From: Xanthobacter autotrophicus
Lineage (GTDB): Bacteria; Pseudomonadota; Alphaproteobacteria; Rhizobiales; Xanthobacteraceae
DNA length: 64,000 nt
Assembly (NCBI RefSeq): GCF_029991245.1
Contig: NZ_JAIVFO010000007.1
Span: 1 to 64,000, forward strand
Direction of reading: 5' to 3'
A model generated the notes under the pieces. That model was not told the DNA's origin, made no database searches, and saw only the letters and a program-made list of their open reading frames with translations. The translations under genes and the position numbers were made by a program. Positions 1-9,683 of the stretch are shown in pieces (the stretch's first letter is position 1; every line of letters begins with the position of its first letter).

Positions 1-1369
1 ATAAGAGACAGGGGGCATGGCTTGCGCCCAGCGGCAAATCGCCGGCCGCCACGAACGCCCGGCCCAGCGCCGCCATCTGCGCGTCTTTGCCGGCCGGCGC
101 CAGCAGGGTGACGCCATAGGGCACGCCGGTGGGTGCGATGGCGGCGGGCACGGCGATGCCGCACAGGTCCATGAGGTTGACGAAATTAGTGTAGGTGCCA
201 TTGCGCGAATTGAGGCGCACCGGATCGGCCAGCACCTCCTCCACCGTATAGGCGGTGGGCGCGGTGGGCAGCAGCAGGCCGTCGATGGCGGCGAGCACCG
301 GGGCCACCTTCGCCCGCAATTCCTTCAGCCGGTAGGTGGCGCGGAAGGCATCGGCGGCGCTCGCGGTGCCACCCGGCTCGGTGATGGCGCGGGTGACGGG
401 ATGCAGCGCCTCGGGCGTGGTGGTGAGCAGCTTTTCCGCCACGATCCAGCGCTCCGCCACCCAGGGACCCTCATAGAGCAGGCGGGCGGTTTCGGCGAAG
501 GGGGAAAAATCGATCTCCTTCAGCGTCGCGCCGAGGGCTGCGAAGCGCGCAAGCGCCGCCTCATAGGCGGCGGCGGCGTGGGCATCGCCGAAGAATTCAC
601 GCTGCGCCTGCGGCAGCACGCCCAGCACGAAGGCGGGCGGCGCGGCGGCGAGCGGGCCGAGGGGCAGGTCGCGGGACCAGGCATCCTGCGGGTCGAAGCC
701 GGAGATCACGTCCAGCACCGCCATGGCGTCATCCACGGTGAGGGCGAAGACGGAGATGCAGTCCAGCGTCTTGCAGGCGGGCACGAGGCCGGTGTTGGGC
801 ACAAGGCCGAGGGAGGGCTTCAGCCCCACGATGTTCTGCAGCATGGCCGGCACCCGGCCGGAACCGGCGGTGTCGGTGCCCAGCGAGACCGGCACGATGC
901 CCGCCGAAACCGCCGATGCCGAGCCGGAGGACGAGCCGCCCGGCACCAGCGCGGGATTGAAGGCGTTGCGCGGAATGCCATAGGGCGAGCGCACGCCCAC
1001 GAGGCCGGTGGCGAACTGGTCCAGATTGGTCTTGCCGATGATGAGCGCGCCCGCCGCCTTCAGCCGCGCCACGGCGGTGGCGTCGTGCTCGGGCGTATAG
1101 GCGAAGGCGGGGCAGGCGCAGGTGGTGGGCAGGCCGGCCACGTCGATATTGTCCTTCACCGCCACCGGGATGCCATAGAGCGGCAGGGCGGTGTCGCCCT
1201 TCGCCTCCAGCGCGGCGGCCTCGGCCAGCACGTCGGCTTCCGCACGCAGGGTGATGAACAGGGCCGGATCGTCCTGCACCGCGATGCGGGCATAGACGGC
1301 GCGCACCGTTTCGGCGACGGCGCGGGAGCCCGACCTGTGGGCGGTAAGGAGGCTGGCGACGGTCTGCAT
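1..1369 (-). CDS. atzF: Allophanate hydrolase (amidase domain), 3' end outside window
   Basis: Hydrolyses allophanate to ammonia and CO2, the second step of ATP-dependent urea degradation, in the cytoplasm. The frame is open from the ATG at 1369 to the window edge (456 codons) with no stop. Amidase-signature features are visible: the Lys in GIPVAVKDNIDVAG, the glycine/serine stretch GGSSSGSAS and the nucleophile region LGTDTAGSGRVPA. The following NIVGLKPS and VPACKTLDC motifs favour allophanate hydrolase over a generic amidase. Only the amidase half is visible; the C-terminal domain of the family would lie to the left. A urea carboxylase gene would be expected nearby but cannot be seen. Confidence 0.85.
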   Translation of the reverse strand, partial: MQTVASLLTAHRSGSRAVAETVRAVYARIAVQDDPALFITLRAEADVLAEAAALEAKGDTALPLYGIPVAVKDNIDVAGLPTTCACPAFAYTPEHDATAVARLKAAGALIIGKTNLDQFATGLVGVRSPYGIPRNAFNPALVPGGSSSGSASAVSAGIVPVSLGTDTAGSGRVPAMLQNIVGLKPSLGLVPNTGLVPACKTLDCISVFALTVDDAMAVLDVISGFDPQDAWSRDLPLGPLAAAPPAFVLGVLPQAQREFFGDAHAAAAYEAALARFAALGATLKEIDFSPFAETARLLYEGPWVAERWIVAEKLLTTTPEALHPVTRAITEPGGTASAADAFRATYRLKELRAKVAPVLAAIDGLLLPTAPTAYTVEEVLADPVRLNSRNGTYTNFVNLMDLCGIAVPAAIAPTGVPYGVTLLAPAGKDAQMAALGRAFVAAGDLPLGASHAPCLL

Positions 1370-1484
1370 GCTCTAACCCGTGTTCGGCCGCACCGCGCGG
1401 CGGGCAAGGCTTAGCAGGAAACGCGCCAGATGTATGCAATTATAGCTTTCATAATATAAATCAGTTGTTTGATTGGAATGACAA

Positions 1485-1520
1485 GGCCCGGAATCCCTCC
1501 TTTCAGAGGGGTTCCGGGCC
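1485..1520. terminator. Strong hairpin between atzF and the small membrane-protein gene
   Basis: Arms of about 15 bp (1485-1499 and 1506-1520) pair with one G-U wobble around a 6-nt loop. It lies downstream of the gene ending at 1558 on the minus strand. No long T-run follows on either strand, so the terminator role is inferred. Confidence 0.5.
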
Positions 1521-1557
1521 GCTATCAAAGCATCATTTGCTAATAAAATAGGCATTA

Positions 1558-1788
1558 TCAGCGCGGCGGGTCGCCCCCCGAGCGCTCGCCCTCGGCCGGC
1601 GACAGGGTTCGCCCGGGCGCGGCATCGGGGGAGGTGGTCAAGGGCGGCGGGTTGCCGGTGGGGGCGGTGATGTTCGCCGGCGCGGTTTCGCTGGGCTCGG
1701 GCGTGCCGCGATTGGAGAAGACGTTCGCCGCGAACAGGGCGAGGACGAGAACGAAGGCTGCGGCGACAAGGACGCCATTGCGGGGCAT
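1558..1788 (-). CDS. Small membrane-anchored proline-rich protein
   Basis: 76 residues. A single hydrophobic segment (about residues 5-22, VLVAAAFVLVLALFAANVF) is followed by a Pro/Thr/Ser-rich tail, so it is probably anchored in the inner membrane with a disordered tail outside. A good ribosome site (GGGAG) precedes the ATG at 1788. The family is not recognised. It stands alone between purU and atzF, transcribed in the same direction, with a hairpin after it. It could still be a chance frame, but the clean hydrophobic start and ribosome site argue for a real gene. Confidence 0.6.
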   Translation of the reverse strand: MPRNGVLVAAAFVLVLALFAANVFSNRGTPEPSETAPANITAPTGNPPPLTTSPDAAPGRTLSPAEGERSGGDPPR

Positions 1789-1869
1789 GGGGATCTCCCT
1801 GGTGATGGATCTCTCCTGCCCAACGCCCCCGGCCGGCGGTTGTTTCCCCGCCGGCCGGGGGCGACTGCC

Positions 1870-2739
1870 TCAGTCGCGGAACACCACGGTGCGCGAGCCG
1901 TTCAGCAGCACCCGGTCCTGCAGGTGCCAGGAGATGGCGCGGGCGAGCACGCGGCGCTCGATGTCGCGGCCCTTGCGCACCAGGTCGTCGGGGGAATCCT
2001 GGTGGGAGATGCGCTCCACGTCCTGCTCGATGATCGGCCCCTCGTCGAGGTCGGAGGTCACATAGTGCGAGGTGGCGCCCATCAGCTTCACGCCGCGGGC
2101 GTGGGCCTGATGGTAGGGCTTGGCGCCCTTGAAGCCCGGCAGGAACGAGTGGTGGATGTTGATGCACTTGCCCGAGAGCTTGGCGGAAAGGTCGTCCGAC
2201 AGCACCTGCATGTAGCGCGCGAGCACGGCGAGTTCAGAGCGCGAGGACTGGAAGATCTCCCAGATCTTCGCTTCCTGCTCCAGCTTGGTGGCCTTGGTCA
2301 CCGGCAAATGGTGGAAGGGGATGCCGTCGAAATCGAGATGGGCATAGGTCTCGATGGGGTGGTTGGAGATGATGCCGGTGATGTCCATGGCGATCTCGCC
2401 GATGCGCCAGCGATAGAGCAGGTCGGCGAGGCAATGGTCGAACTTGGAGGCCAGTAGCAGCACGCGGCGCTTCTCCGCCACCGCCCGCATGGTCCAGGTG
2501 AGGTCGAAGCCTGCGGCCACGTCGGCGAAGCCCTCGCGGATCTCGGGCAGGCTCGCCTCGCTCGCCACCACGTTGAACACCACGCGCATGAAGAAGCGGT
2601 TGGTCTCGGTGTCGTCGTACTGCTGGGCCTCGAGGATGTTGCAGCCCTTCTCGAACAGGAAGGTCGATACCCCCGCCACGATGCCCGGCCGGTTGGGGCA
2701 GGAGAGGGTGAGGATGAAATGATCGCTCGGCGTGGTCAT
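1870..2739 (-). CDS. purU: Formyltetrahydrofolate deformylase
   Basis: Hydrolyses 10-formyl-tetrahydrofolate to formate and tetrahydrofolate. An N-terminal ACT domain (about residues 5-85) precedes a formyltransferase-like domain (about 88-289). The catalytic trio is visible: Asn in IISNH, His in [11 protein letters not shown] and Asp in [10 protein letters not shown]. The 289-residue length is normal. It lies about 100 bp downstream of mgdD on the same strand and is probably the end of the methylamine operon: the C1 unit placed on tetrahydrofolate by the dehydrogenase, once oxidised to formyl-THF, can be released as formate for dissimilation and the folate recycled. Confidence 0.95.
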   Translation of the reverse strand: MTTPSDHFILTLSCPNRPGIVAGVSTFLFEKGCNILEAQQYDDTETNRFFMRVVFNVVASEASLPEIREGFADVAAGFDLTWTMRAVAEKRRVLLLASKFDHCLADLLYRWRIGEIAMDITGIISNHPIETYAHLDFDGIPFHHLPVTKATKLEQEAKIWEIFQSSRSELAVLARYMQVLSDDLSAKLSGKCINIHHSFLPGFKGAKPYHQAHARGVKLMGATSHYVTSDLDEGPIIEQDVERISHQDSPDDLVRKGRDIERRVLARAISWHLQDRVLLNGSRTVVFRD

Positions 2740-2837
2740 GGTGATGCGTCTTTATCTGGCGCGCCGCGCGCCGGGGCGCCGGCGGTCGCGTGAGGAATGG
2801 TTGGGTGCGAAGGCTTGTCGCGCGCGCCGCGCTGCGG

Positions 2838-3443
2838 TCAACCTCGTCCGGTGCCGGTGAGGGCGAAGCCGAACGCGGCGGCGCTCACGGTCAGCCAGCG
2901 CAGGAAGGCGGGCGCGAACGAGCGCCCCACGGCGAAGCGAAAGGTGGCGGCATCCTTCTGCCAGAAGGTGACGCCCACATGGGACACGTTGGTGGTCGCG
3001 GCGTCTCCCGCCCGGAAGGCGGTGGGGTCAAGGTCCACGGTGACGCCCTTGGCCAGCGCCGCGCGGGCCTTCTCACCGGAAACGTCGACGATGAGATTGG
3101 CATCGCTCTGGTCGGTGATGGCGGCGAGGCCCGAAGCCATGCCGGCGAGGCGGGCGACAAGGTCCGTCCCGCTCACGCCCTCGGCGAGGACGAGCCAGCG
3201 GCCGGGGCCGGTTCCCACCGCCTCCAGCCCCGCCCCGGCGCTGAAGCGCGGCGCGTCGGCCAGCGGCAGGCCCGCCGCCGCGCAGGCGACGATGAGGCGC
3301 GCCGTCGCGCCCTTGCGGGCCACCAGCGTGGCGGCGGCAAGGGTCTCGACCGCGCGCGCGGTGACACCCGCGGCGCCCTCCGGGCCATAGTGCCCCTCCG
3401 GCACGAGCCGGGTGGGGGCGAGGTATTCCAGCAGGTCAGACAC
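2838..3443 (-). CDS. mgdD: N-methylglutamate dehydrogenase subunit D (sarcosine oxidase gamma-like)
   Basis: Gamma-type subunit of the heterotetrameric sarcosine oxidase family. I chose the GTG at 3443 because it has a GGGGAG ribosome site and overlaps the mgdC stop by 8 bp; an ATG further upstream lies inside mgdC and has no such support. The product is about 201 residues, normal for the family. The neighbouring mgs and gmaS genes make N-methylglutamate the likely substrate, rather than sarcosine. From sequence alone the sox reading (soxG) cannot be excluded. Confidence 0.85.
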   Translation of the reverse strand: MSDLLEYLAPTRLVPEGHYGPEGAAGVTARAVETLAAATLVARKGATARLIVACAAAGLPLADAPRFSAGAGLEAVGTGPGRWLVLAEGVSGTDLVARLAGMASGLAAITDQSDANLIVDVSGEKARAALAKGVTVDLDPTAFRAGDAATTNVSHVGVTFWQKDAATFRFAVGRSFAPAFLRWLTVSAAAFGFALTGTGRG

Positions 3444-6405
3444 GCTGCTTCTCCCCTTGCGGGTCAATGAATGCGGGAGAGCACACCTCGACCTCCATGT
3501 CACCGCCGCGCACCGGGTCATAGGCGCGCACCTTCTCGCCCATGCGCTCCGCCCCGCGCTTCAAAAGGCCGAGGCCGATGAAGTGGCCGAGGGTGGGCGA
3601 GAAGGCGGTCGAGGTCATGTAGCCCTCGTCGTTATCAGTGGTCGCGGCGGCGCCGGGCTTGAGGAAGTGGGCGCCGGCACGCAGCCGCGCGGTGCGGTCC
3701 ACCGGCTTGAAGCCGACCAGCGTCGGCCGCTCCGGATCGGTGAGGGCGGGCCGCCCGGCCATCACCCGGCCGATATAGTCCTTCTTGGTGGACGCCATCT
3801 TGCCGAGGCCGAGATCGCGCGCGCAGGTCTGGCCGGTCAGCTCGCTGCCGGAGACATGGCCCTTCTCGATGCGCAGCACGCCCAGCGCCTCCACCCCATA
3901 GGGCGTGATGCCGAAGGGCGCGCCCGCTTCCATCAGCGCCTGCATCAGCGCCGCGCCGTGGCGGGCCGGCACCGCGATCTCGTAGCCCAGCTCGCCGGAG
4001 AAAGAGAGGCGGAAGATACGCGCCTGAACGCCGCCCATCACACTGCCCTGCGCCACCCCCATGAAGGGCATGCCGGCGTTGGTGACGTCGATCCCGTCCA
4101 CGATCTTCGCCAGCACCTCGCGGGAGCGCGGCCCGGACACCGCGATCTGCGCCCATTGCTCGGACACCGAGGCGAGGCACACATCCAGATCCGGCCACAA
4201 CACCTGCAGGCAGAATTCCAGATGCTGGTAGACCTTGGCGGCGTTGGCCGTGGTGGTGGTCATCACATAATGGTCGTCGGCGAGGCGCGCGGTGGTGCCG
4301 TCGTCCATGACCAGGCCGTCCTCGCGCAGCATCACGCCGTAGCGCGCCTTGCCCACGGCCAGCGTCGAGAACATGTTGATGTAGACGCGATCGAGCAGCA
4401 CGCCCACGTCGGGTCCCTGAAGGTCGATCTTGCCGAAGGTGGACACGTCGATGACGCCCACGGCTTCGCGCGTCGCCTTCACCTCGCGGTTCACGCTTTC
4501 CAGCCAGTCGGTCTCGCCGGGCTTGGGGAAATAGGCGGCGCGCATCCACAGGCCGGTTTCCACGAAGACGGCGCCCTGCGCCTGCGCCCACTCATGGGTG
4601 GGCGTGGGACGGGCCGGCTTGAAGTCGACGCCGCGATGGTGGCCCGCCAGCACGCCCAGCGCCACCGGCGTATAGGGCGGGCGGAACACGGTGGTGCCGG
4701 TTGAGGGAATGCCCTTGCCGGTCAGCTCCGCCATCAAAGCGAGGCCGACCATGTTGGAGGTCTTGCCCTGGTCGGTGGCCATGCCCAGCGTGGTGTAGCG
4801 CTTCAGCAATTCCACTGCGCGGAAGCCTTCGCGGTGGGCGAGGGCCACATCCTTGGCGGTCACGTCGTTCTGCTGGTCCACGAAGGCGGGACCGCCCTTC
4901 GACCCCTTGCCGGCCACATGGAAGAATGCCTTGAAGCCGGTGGGCGCGCCCTCCGCCTGCGGGGCCGGCACCGGGGAAGCGTCGAAGCCCGAATCGGAAG
5001 CCGCCGATGCGCCGAGGCGGGTGCCGTCCGCGAGGATGTCGGCGAGAGCGAAGGTGCCCGCCGCCGCGCCGGCCACCGCCATGCCGGGCGGCACCGCGCC
5101 GGGGACGAAGGCGGCGATGTCTTCCCGCCACACCGGCTTGCCGCCCAGATGGCAGGTGAGGTTAAGGTTGGGCGTGGCACCGCCCGACACGCCGAGGGCT
5201 TCCACCGCCAGCGTCTCGCTGCCGCGCGGGGTGCTCACGGTGATGGATTTCAGGCATTTGCCGGAGGTTGCCACCACCTCGCCCTCGGTGATGACGCGCA
5301 CGCCCAGCGCCTTCGCCCGTGCCGCCAGCGCCTCGGGCAAGGCGGGGCGCACGTCGATGACAGCGTCGAGCTTCAGGCCCGCTTCCGCCGCATCGAGGGC
5401 TGCGGCCACCGCATGGTCGTTGGTGGAGAACACGGCGGCGTTGGCCCCCGCGCCGGCGCCATAGCGGGTGGCGTAGGTGGCCAGCGCCAGCGCCGACATG
5501 ACCCCCGGCCGGTCGTTGCCGGGGAACACGATGGGCCGGTCGAAGGCGCCTGCCGCCAGCACGCAGCGTTTGGCCACGATGCGCCACAGGCGCTGGCGCG
5601 GCTGGAAGGGCAGGGGGGCGGGCAGATGATCGCTTACCCGCTCCACGGCGCCATATTCGCTGCCGTCATAGGCGCCGAACACCGTGGTGCGTGGCATGAG
5701 CCGCACATTCGGCAGGCTTGAAAGCTCGGCCTCAACCCGCGCCACGAAGTCGAGGGCGGAGCCGCCGTCGATACCCGCGCGCTCGGAGAGCAGCCGGCCG
5801 CCGAGGCGGAAATCTTCGTCCGCGAGGATCACCCGCGCGCCGGAGCGCCCGGCCGCCAGCGCCGCCGCAAGGCCAGCCGCGCCGGAGCCGATGACGAGCA
5901 CGTCGCAGAAGGCGGTGGCCTTCTCGTAATGGTCCGGGTCCGGCGCGTCGGCGGCGCGGCCGAGGCCGGCGGCGCGGCGGATCACCGGCTCATAGACCTT
6001 CTCCCAGAACGCGGCGGGCCACATGAAGGTCTTGTAGTAGAAGCCCGCGCCGAGGAAGGGCGACACCAGCCGGTTGACGCTCAGCGCATCGAAGTCCAGC
6101 GAGGGCCAGCGGTTCTGGCTGGCGGCTTCGAGGCCGTCGTAAAGCTCCACCGTGGTGGCGCGGGTGTTGGGCTCGCGCCGGGCGCCGGTGCGCAGCTCCA
6201 CCAGGGCGTTGGGCTCCTCGGAGCCGGCCGTCACCACCCCGCGCGGGCGGTGATACTTGAATGAGCGGGCCACGAGCCGCACGCCACAGGCAAGCAGCGC
6301 CGAGGCCAGCGTATCGCCGGGATGGCCTGTGAAGGTCTTGCCGTCGAACGCAAAGGACAGGGTGCGGCTGCGGTCGATGAGGCCGCCCTTGGCGAGGCGG
6401 GTCAT
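3436..6405 (-). CDS. mgdC: N-methylglutamate dehydrogenase subunit C (sarcosine oxidase alpha-like)
   Basis: Large subunit, 989 residues, that transfers the methyl-derived C1 unit to tetrahydrofolate. Domains in order: N-terminal ferredoxin-like fold (about 10-105), dinucleotide-binding domain beginning with GSGAAG at 173-178, and a C-terminal glycine-cleavage T-protein-type (aminomethyltransferase) domain from about 600 onwards. The ATG at 6405 overlaps the mgdB stop as ATGA, which decides the start; a longer frame upstream would run through mgdB. Domain order is that of sarcosine oxidase alpha (SoxA). N-methylglutamate specificity is inferred from the linked mgsABC and gmaS. Confidence 0.9.
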   Translation of the reverse strand: MTRLAKGGLIDRSRTLSFAFDGKTFTGHPGDTLASALLACGVRLVARSFKYHRPRGVVTAGSEEPNALVELRTGARREPNTRATTVELYDGLEAASQNRWPSLDFDALSVNRLVSPFLGAGFYYKTFMWPAAFWEKVYEPVIRRAAGLGRAADAPDPDHYEKATAFCDVLVIGSGAAGLAAALAAGRSGARVILADEDFRLGGRLLSERAGIDGGSALDFVARVEAELSSLPNVRLMPRTTVFGAYDGSEYGAVERVSDHLPAPLPFQPRQRLWRIVAKRCVLAAGAFDRPIVFPGNDRPGVMSALALATYATRYGAGAGANAAVFSTNDHAVAAALDAAEAGLKLDAVIDVRPALPEALAARAKALGVRVITEGEVVATSGKCLKSITVSTPRGSETLAVEALGVSGGATPNLNLTCHLGGKPVWREDIAAFVPGAVPPGMAVAGAAAGTFALADILADGTRLGASAASDSGFDASPVPAPQAEGAPTGFKAFFHVAGKGSKGGPAFVDQQNDVTAKDVALAHREGFRAVELLKRYTTLGMATDQGKTSNMVGLALMAELTGKGIPSTGTTVFRPPYTPVALGVLAGHHRGVDFKPARPTPTHEWAQAQGAVFVETGLWMRAAYFPKPGETDWLESVNREVKATREAVGVIDVSTFGKIDLQGPDVGVLLDRVYINMFSTLAVGKARYGVMLREDGLVMDDGTTARLADDHYVMTTTTANAAKVYQHLEFCLQVLWPDLDVCLASVSEQWAQIAVSGPRSREVLAKIVDGIDVTNAGMPFMGVAQGSVMGGVQARIFRLSFSGELGYEIAVPARHGAALMQALMEAGAPFGITPYGVEALGVLRIEKGHVSGSELTGQTCARDLGLGKMASTKKDYIGRVMAGRPALTDPERPTLVGFKPVDRTARLRAGAHFLKPGAAATTDNDEGYMTSTAFSPTLGHFIGLGLLKRGAERMGEKVRAYDPVRGGDMEVEVCSPAFIDPQGEKQRV

Positions 6406-6674
6406 CGCGCGCCCTCCCCGGTGCCGGCGAAGACCACGGCGGTGATGGCGTGGGTGCGGGTGTCCCGCGTCAGCTTCAGCCAGCGGCGGCAGCCGGCGGA
6501 ATGGTACCAAAGCTCGTCCATGGGGCCGGCCGGATTGTCCCGCTCATAGACGTAAGAATGGAAGGCCTCGGCCGCGTCGGGGGCCGAGGGATCGGGACGG
6601 GTCGGCGCCGCATCGCCCAGATAGGCGAATTCGTGGGACGAGCGCGCGCCACAATAGGGACAGGGGATGCGCAT
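6402..6674 (-). CDS. mgdB: N-methylglutamate dehydrogenase subunit B (sarcosine oxidase delta-like)
   Basis: Small delta-type subunit, 90 residues. Zinc-ligand residues are visible: CPYCGAR near the N terminus, and the conserved segment WYHSAGCRRW near residue 60 supplies His and Cys. In the sarcosine oxidase family this subunit binds zinc and helps hold the complex together. It lies 3 bp after mgdA and overlaps mgdC by 4 bp, so the four subunits are tightly coupled in translation. Confidence 0.9.
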   Translation of the reverse strand: MRIPCPYCGARSSHEFAYLGDAAPTRPDPSAPDAAEAFHSYVYERDNPAGPMDELWYHSAGCRRWLKLTRDTRTHAITAVVFAGTGEGAR

Positions 6675-6677
6675 AGG

Positions 6678-7931
6678 TCAGTGCAGGTTCGGCTGGGCGC
6701 CGACCCCCTTCTCATCAATGATGTGGCCGGAGCGGAAGCGGTCGAGGCGGAAGGCGGCGTTGAAGGCGTGGGCCTGATCGCGCGCGATGGTATGGGCGAA
6801 GCACCAGCCGGAGGCCGGCGTCGCCTTGAAGCCCCCGTAGTTCCACCCCGTGTTGAGGTAGAGGCCCGGCAGGGGCCCCACGTCGATGATGGGCGAGCCG
6901 TCCATGGACATGTCCACGAGCCCGCCCCAGGCGCGCAGCATGCGCAGCCGGCCGATGAGGGGCATCACCGCCATGCCGCCCTCGGCCACGTCCTCCACCA
7001 CCGGCAGGTTGCCGCGTTGGGCGTAGGAATTGTAGCCGTCGATGTCGCCGCCGAAGACCAGGCCGCCCTTGTCGGACTGGCTGACGTAGAAATGCCCCAT
7101 GCCGAAGGTGATCACCCCCGGCACCAGCGGCTTCAGCCCCTCGGATACGAAGGCCTGCAGCGCGTGGCTCTCGATGGGCAGGCGCAGATCCAGCAGGCGG
7201 GTGAGGCGGGAGGTGGAGCCGGCCACCGCAAGGCCCACCTTCGCCGCGCGGATGGCGCCGCGCGTGGTCTCCACCCCCACCACCGCGTCGCCCTCGCGGA
7301 TGAAGCCTGTGACCTCGCAATTCTGCACGATGTCCACGCCGAGCCGGTCGGCGGCGCGGGCATAGCCCCACACCACGGCATCGTGGCGCGCGGTGCCGGC
7401 GCGGGCCTGCATCAGCCCGCCCTTGATGGGGAAGCGGGAATTGTCGAAATCGAGGAAGGGGCACAAGGCCCGCACCTGCGCGCGGTCCAGCAGCTCGGCG
7501 TCGGCACCGGCAAGGCGCATGGCGTTGCCGCGCCTTGCATAGGCGTCGCGCTGGCCGTCGGAGTGGAACAGATTGATGATGCCGCGCTGGGAGACCATGG
7601 CGTTGTAGTTGAGGTCCTGTTCCAGGCCCTCCCACAATTTCATGGACCACTCGTAGAACGGCTCGTTGCCCGGCAGCAGGTAGTTGGAGCGGATGATGGT
7701 GGTGTTGCGCCCGGCATTGCCGGAGCCGACATGGGCCTTCTCCAGCACCGCCACGTTGCGGATGCCGTGCTCCTTGGCGAGGTAATAGGCGGTCGCCAGG
7801 CCATGCCCGCCTCCGCCCACGACGATCACGTCATAGGCAGGCTTCGGCGCGGCATCCCGCCAGGCGGGCTTCCACCCGGTCTGGCCGTTGAGCGCATTGG
7901 CGATGAGGCTGAAGACGGAATAGCGGGACAT
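6678..7931 (-). CDS. mgdA: N-methylglutamate dehydrogenase subunit A (sarcosine oxidase beta-like)
   Basis: FAD-dependent amine oxidase subunit, 417 residues, that oxidises the N-methyl amine. The dinucleotide-binding motif VIVVGGGGHGLATAYYL lies near residue 35, and the flavin-linked region GWNYGGFKATPASGW near residue 370 is typical of the SoxB family. It is first in the mgdABCD unit, about 300 bp downstream of gmaS. The name rests on context: sarcosine oxidase beta (soxB) has the same architecture. Confidence 0.9.
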   Translation of the reverse strand: MSRYSVFSLIANALNGQTGWKPAWRDAAPKPAYDVIVVGGGGHGLATAYYLAKEHGIRNVAVLEKAHVGSGNAGRNTTIIRSNYLLPGNEPFYEWSMKLWEGLEQDLNYNAMVSQRGIINLFHSDGQRDAYARRGNAMRLAGADAELLDRAQVRALCPFLDFDNSRFPIKGGLMQARAGTARHDAVVWGYARAADRLGVDIVQNCEVTGFIREGDAVVGVETTRGAIRAAKVGLAVAGSTSRLTRLLDLRLPIESHALQAFVSEGLKPLVPGVITFGMGHFYVSQSDKGGLVFGGDIDGYNSYAQRGNLPVVEDVAEGGMAVMPLIGRLRMLRAWGGLVDMSMDGSPIIDVGPLPGLYLNTGWNYGGFKATPASGWCFAHTIARDQAHAFNAAFRLDRFRSGHIIDEKGVGAQPNLH

Positions 7932-8022
7932 CGGGCACTCGCTTGGGGCTTAGACCAACGGCCCCGGTCTGTGACCGGTGCCGAGAGGGTTGCGCTCAGG
8001 CGCCGCGCGGGCTTGGCCCAAA

Positions 8023-8047
8023 GGGCAATGAGTGAAGCTCATCGCCC
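8023..8047 (-). terminator. Hairpin in the gmaS-mgdA spacer
   Basis: GGGCAATGAG and CTCATCGCCC pair with one mismatch around a 5-nt loop. It sits within the 296-bp spacer 7932-8227, which holds no gene. It could attenuate transcription from gmaS into mgdA or protect the upstream mRNA end. No T-run follows. Confidence 0.4.
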
Positions 8048-8227
8048 GTTGGTGTCGCGAACCCTGTTCATCTGCTCGGGCGCCGCGGCGGACGCGGCGG
8101 GTCAAACGGCGAGGGCCGAGGCGGCGCGGTGCCGCCGCAGGCGCATCACGGGAAGGAAGGGCCGTCTCCGGATGCGGGCAAGGGGCCGGTCTCCGTCCCA
8201 TTTGGCCCGCAGGGGGCTGTGTCCAGA

Positions 8228-9589
8228 TCAGATGTCCAGGGTGTTGTCCCGTTCCCACTGGGTGAGGTGGCGGGAATAGGCGTTCCATTCCTCATGCTTC
8301 AGCTTGAGATAGCCGGAGACGAAAGGCTGGCCCAGCCGCTCGCCCAGCACGCGGGATTTTTCCAGCGCGCGCAGGGCGTCCAGCATGTTCAGCGGCAGAC
8401 GCTTGGCGCCCTTCACCTTGTGCCCGTCGGTGTACATGTTGATGTCGAGGCGCTTGCCCGGATCGCGCTGGTTCTCGATGCCGTCGAGGCCCGCCGCCGT
8501 GAGGCCGGCCTGCAGCAGGTAGGGGTTGGCCGCGCCGTCGGCGAGGCGGAACTCGAAGCGGCCGGCATCCGGAATGCGGATCATGTGGGTGCGGTTGTTG
8601 CCGGTATAGGTCACCGTGTTCGGCGCCCAGGTGGCCCCCGAAAGGGTGCGCGGGGCGTTGATGCGCTTGTAGGAATTCACCGTGGGATTGGTGAGGGCGC
8701 ACAAGGCGTCCGCATTGTGGATCAGTCCGCCGATGAAATGATAGCCGAGCTGCGAGACGCCCAGCTCCCCCTTGGGATCGGAGAAGGCGTTCTTGCCCTT
8801 CGACCACAGGGAGACGTGGGCATGGCAGCCCGAGCCGGTGAGGTTGATGAAGGGCTTGGGCATGAAGGTGGCGCGCAGCCCATGCTGTTCCGCGATCGAC
8901 TTCACCATGTATTTGAAGAAGACGTGTCGGTCGGCGGTCAGCAACGCATTGTCATAGTTCCAGTTCATCTCGAACTGGCCGTTGGCGTCCTCGTGGTCGT
9001 TCTGGTAGGCACCCCAGCCGAGCTTCAGCATGGCATCGCAGATATCCTTGATGACATCATAGCGGCGCATGAGGGCGGACTGGTCGTAGCAGGGCTTTTC
9101 CGCCGTGTCGGACGTATCGGAGATGCCCTTGCCGTCCGGCGTGATCAGGAAATACTCGCACTCCACGCCGGTCTTCACCTCATAGCCCAGCGCCGCGGCG
9201 GCGGCGAGCTGGCGCTTCAGAACGGTGCGGGGTGCCTGCTCCACTTCCTTGCCGCCCATGTAGAGGTCGGCGGCGAGCCAGCCGATTTCCTCTTTCCAGG
9301 GCAGCTGGATGAGGCTGGTGGGGTCGGGCACCGCGAACAGGTCCGGGTCGGCCGGCGACATGTCGAGCCAGGTGGCAAAGCCGGCGAAGCCCGCGCCTTC
9401 CTTCTGCATGGGGCCGATGGCGGAAGCGGGCACGAGCTTGGCCCGCAGGCCGCCGAACAGGTCCACGTAGGAGATGAGGAAGTATTTGATGCCGCGCTCG
9501 TTCGCGATTTTCGCGAGGTCCAGGCCGCCCTTGGCGGAGACGGAGGCGCGCCCTTCCGCCTCCCGAGCGATTTCGGTTGTGCTGGTCAT
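8228..9589 (-). CDS. gmaS: Gamma-glutamylmethylamide synthetase (glutamine synthetase type III-like)
   Basis: ATP-dependent ligation of methylamine to glutamate, giving gamma-glutamylmethylamide. The 453-residue protein has the glutamine synthetase fold: the N-terminal beta-grasp region (about 20-110), the metal-binding Glu residues in GVECEYF and NGQFEMNW, the GSGCHAHVS ammonia/ATP motif and the NRTHMIRIP segment. The length and sequence type match the GlnT/GmaS group rather than GlnA. Direct linkage to mgsABC and mgdABCD makes the methylamine reaction the best reading; the alternative is an ordinary type III glutamine synthetase (glnT). Confidence 0.88.
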   Translation of the reverse strand: MTSTTEIAREAEGRASVSAKGGLDLAKIANERGIKYFLISYVDLFGGLRAKLVPASAIGPMQKEGAGFAGFATWLDMSPADPDLFAVPDPTSLIQLPWKEEIGWLAADLYMGGKEVEQAPRTVLKRQLAAAAALGYEVKTGVECEYFLITPDGKGISDTSDTAEKPCYDQSALMRRYDVIKDICDAMLKLGWGAYQNDHEDANGQFEMNWNYDNALLTADRHVFFKYMVKSIAEQHGLRATFMPKPFINLTGSGCHAHVSLWSKGKNAFSDPKGELGVSQLGYHFIGGLIHNADALCALTNPTVNSYKRINAPRTLSGATWAPNTVTYTGNNRTHMIRIPDAGRFEFRLADGAANPYLLQAGLTAAGLDGIENQRDPGKRLDINMYTDGHKVKGAKRLPLNMLDALRALEKSRVLGERLGQPFVSGYLKLKHEEWNAYSRHLTQWERDNTLDI

Positions 9590-9683
9590 GGGTTCGATCC
9601 CTGGCAGGAAGGTCTTGGATGGTCGGGATTTTTATGAAGGCCGCGCCGGTCGAGCGGCGCGGCCGAAGTCAGGAAAACGCGGC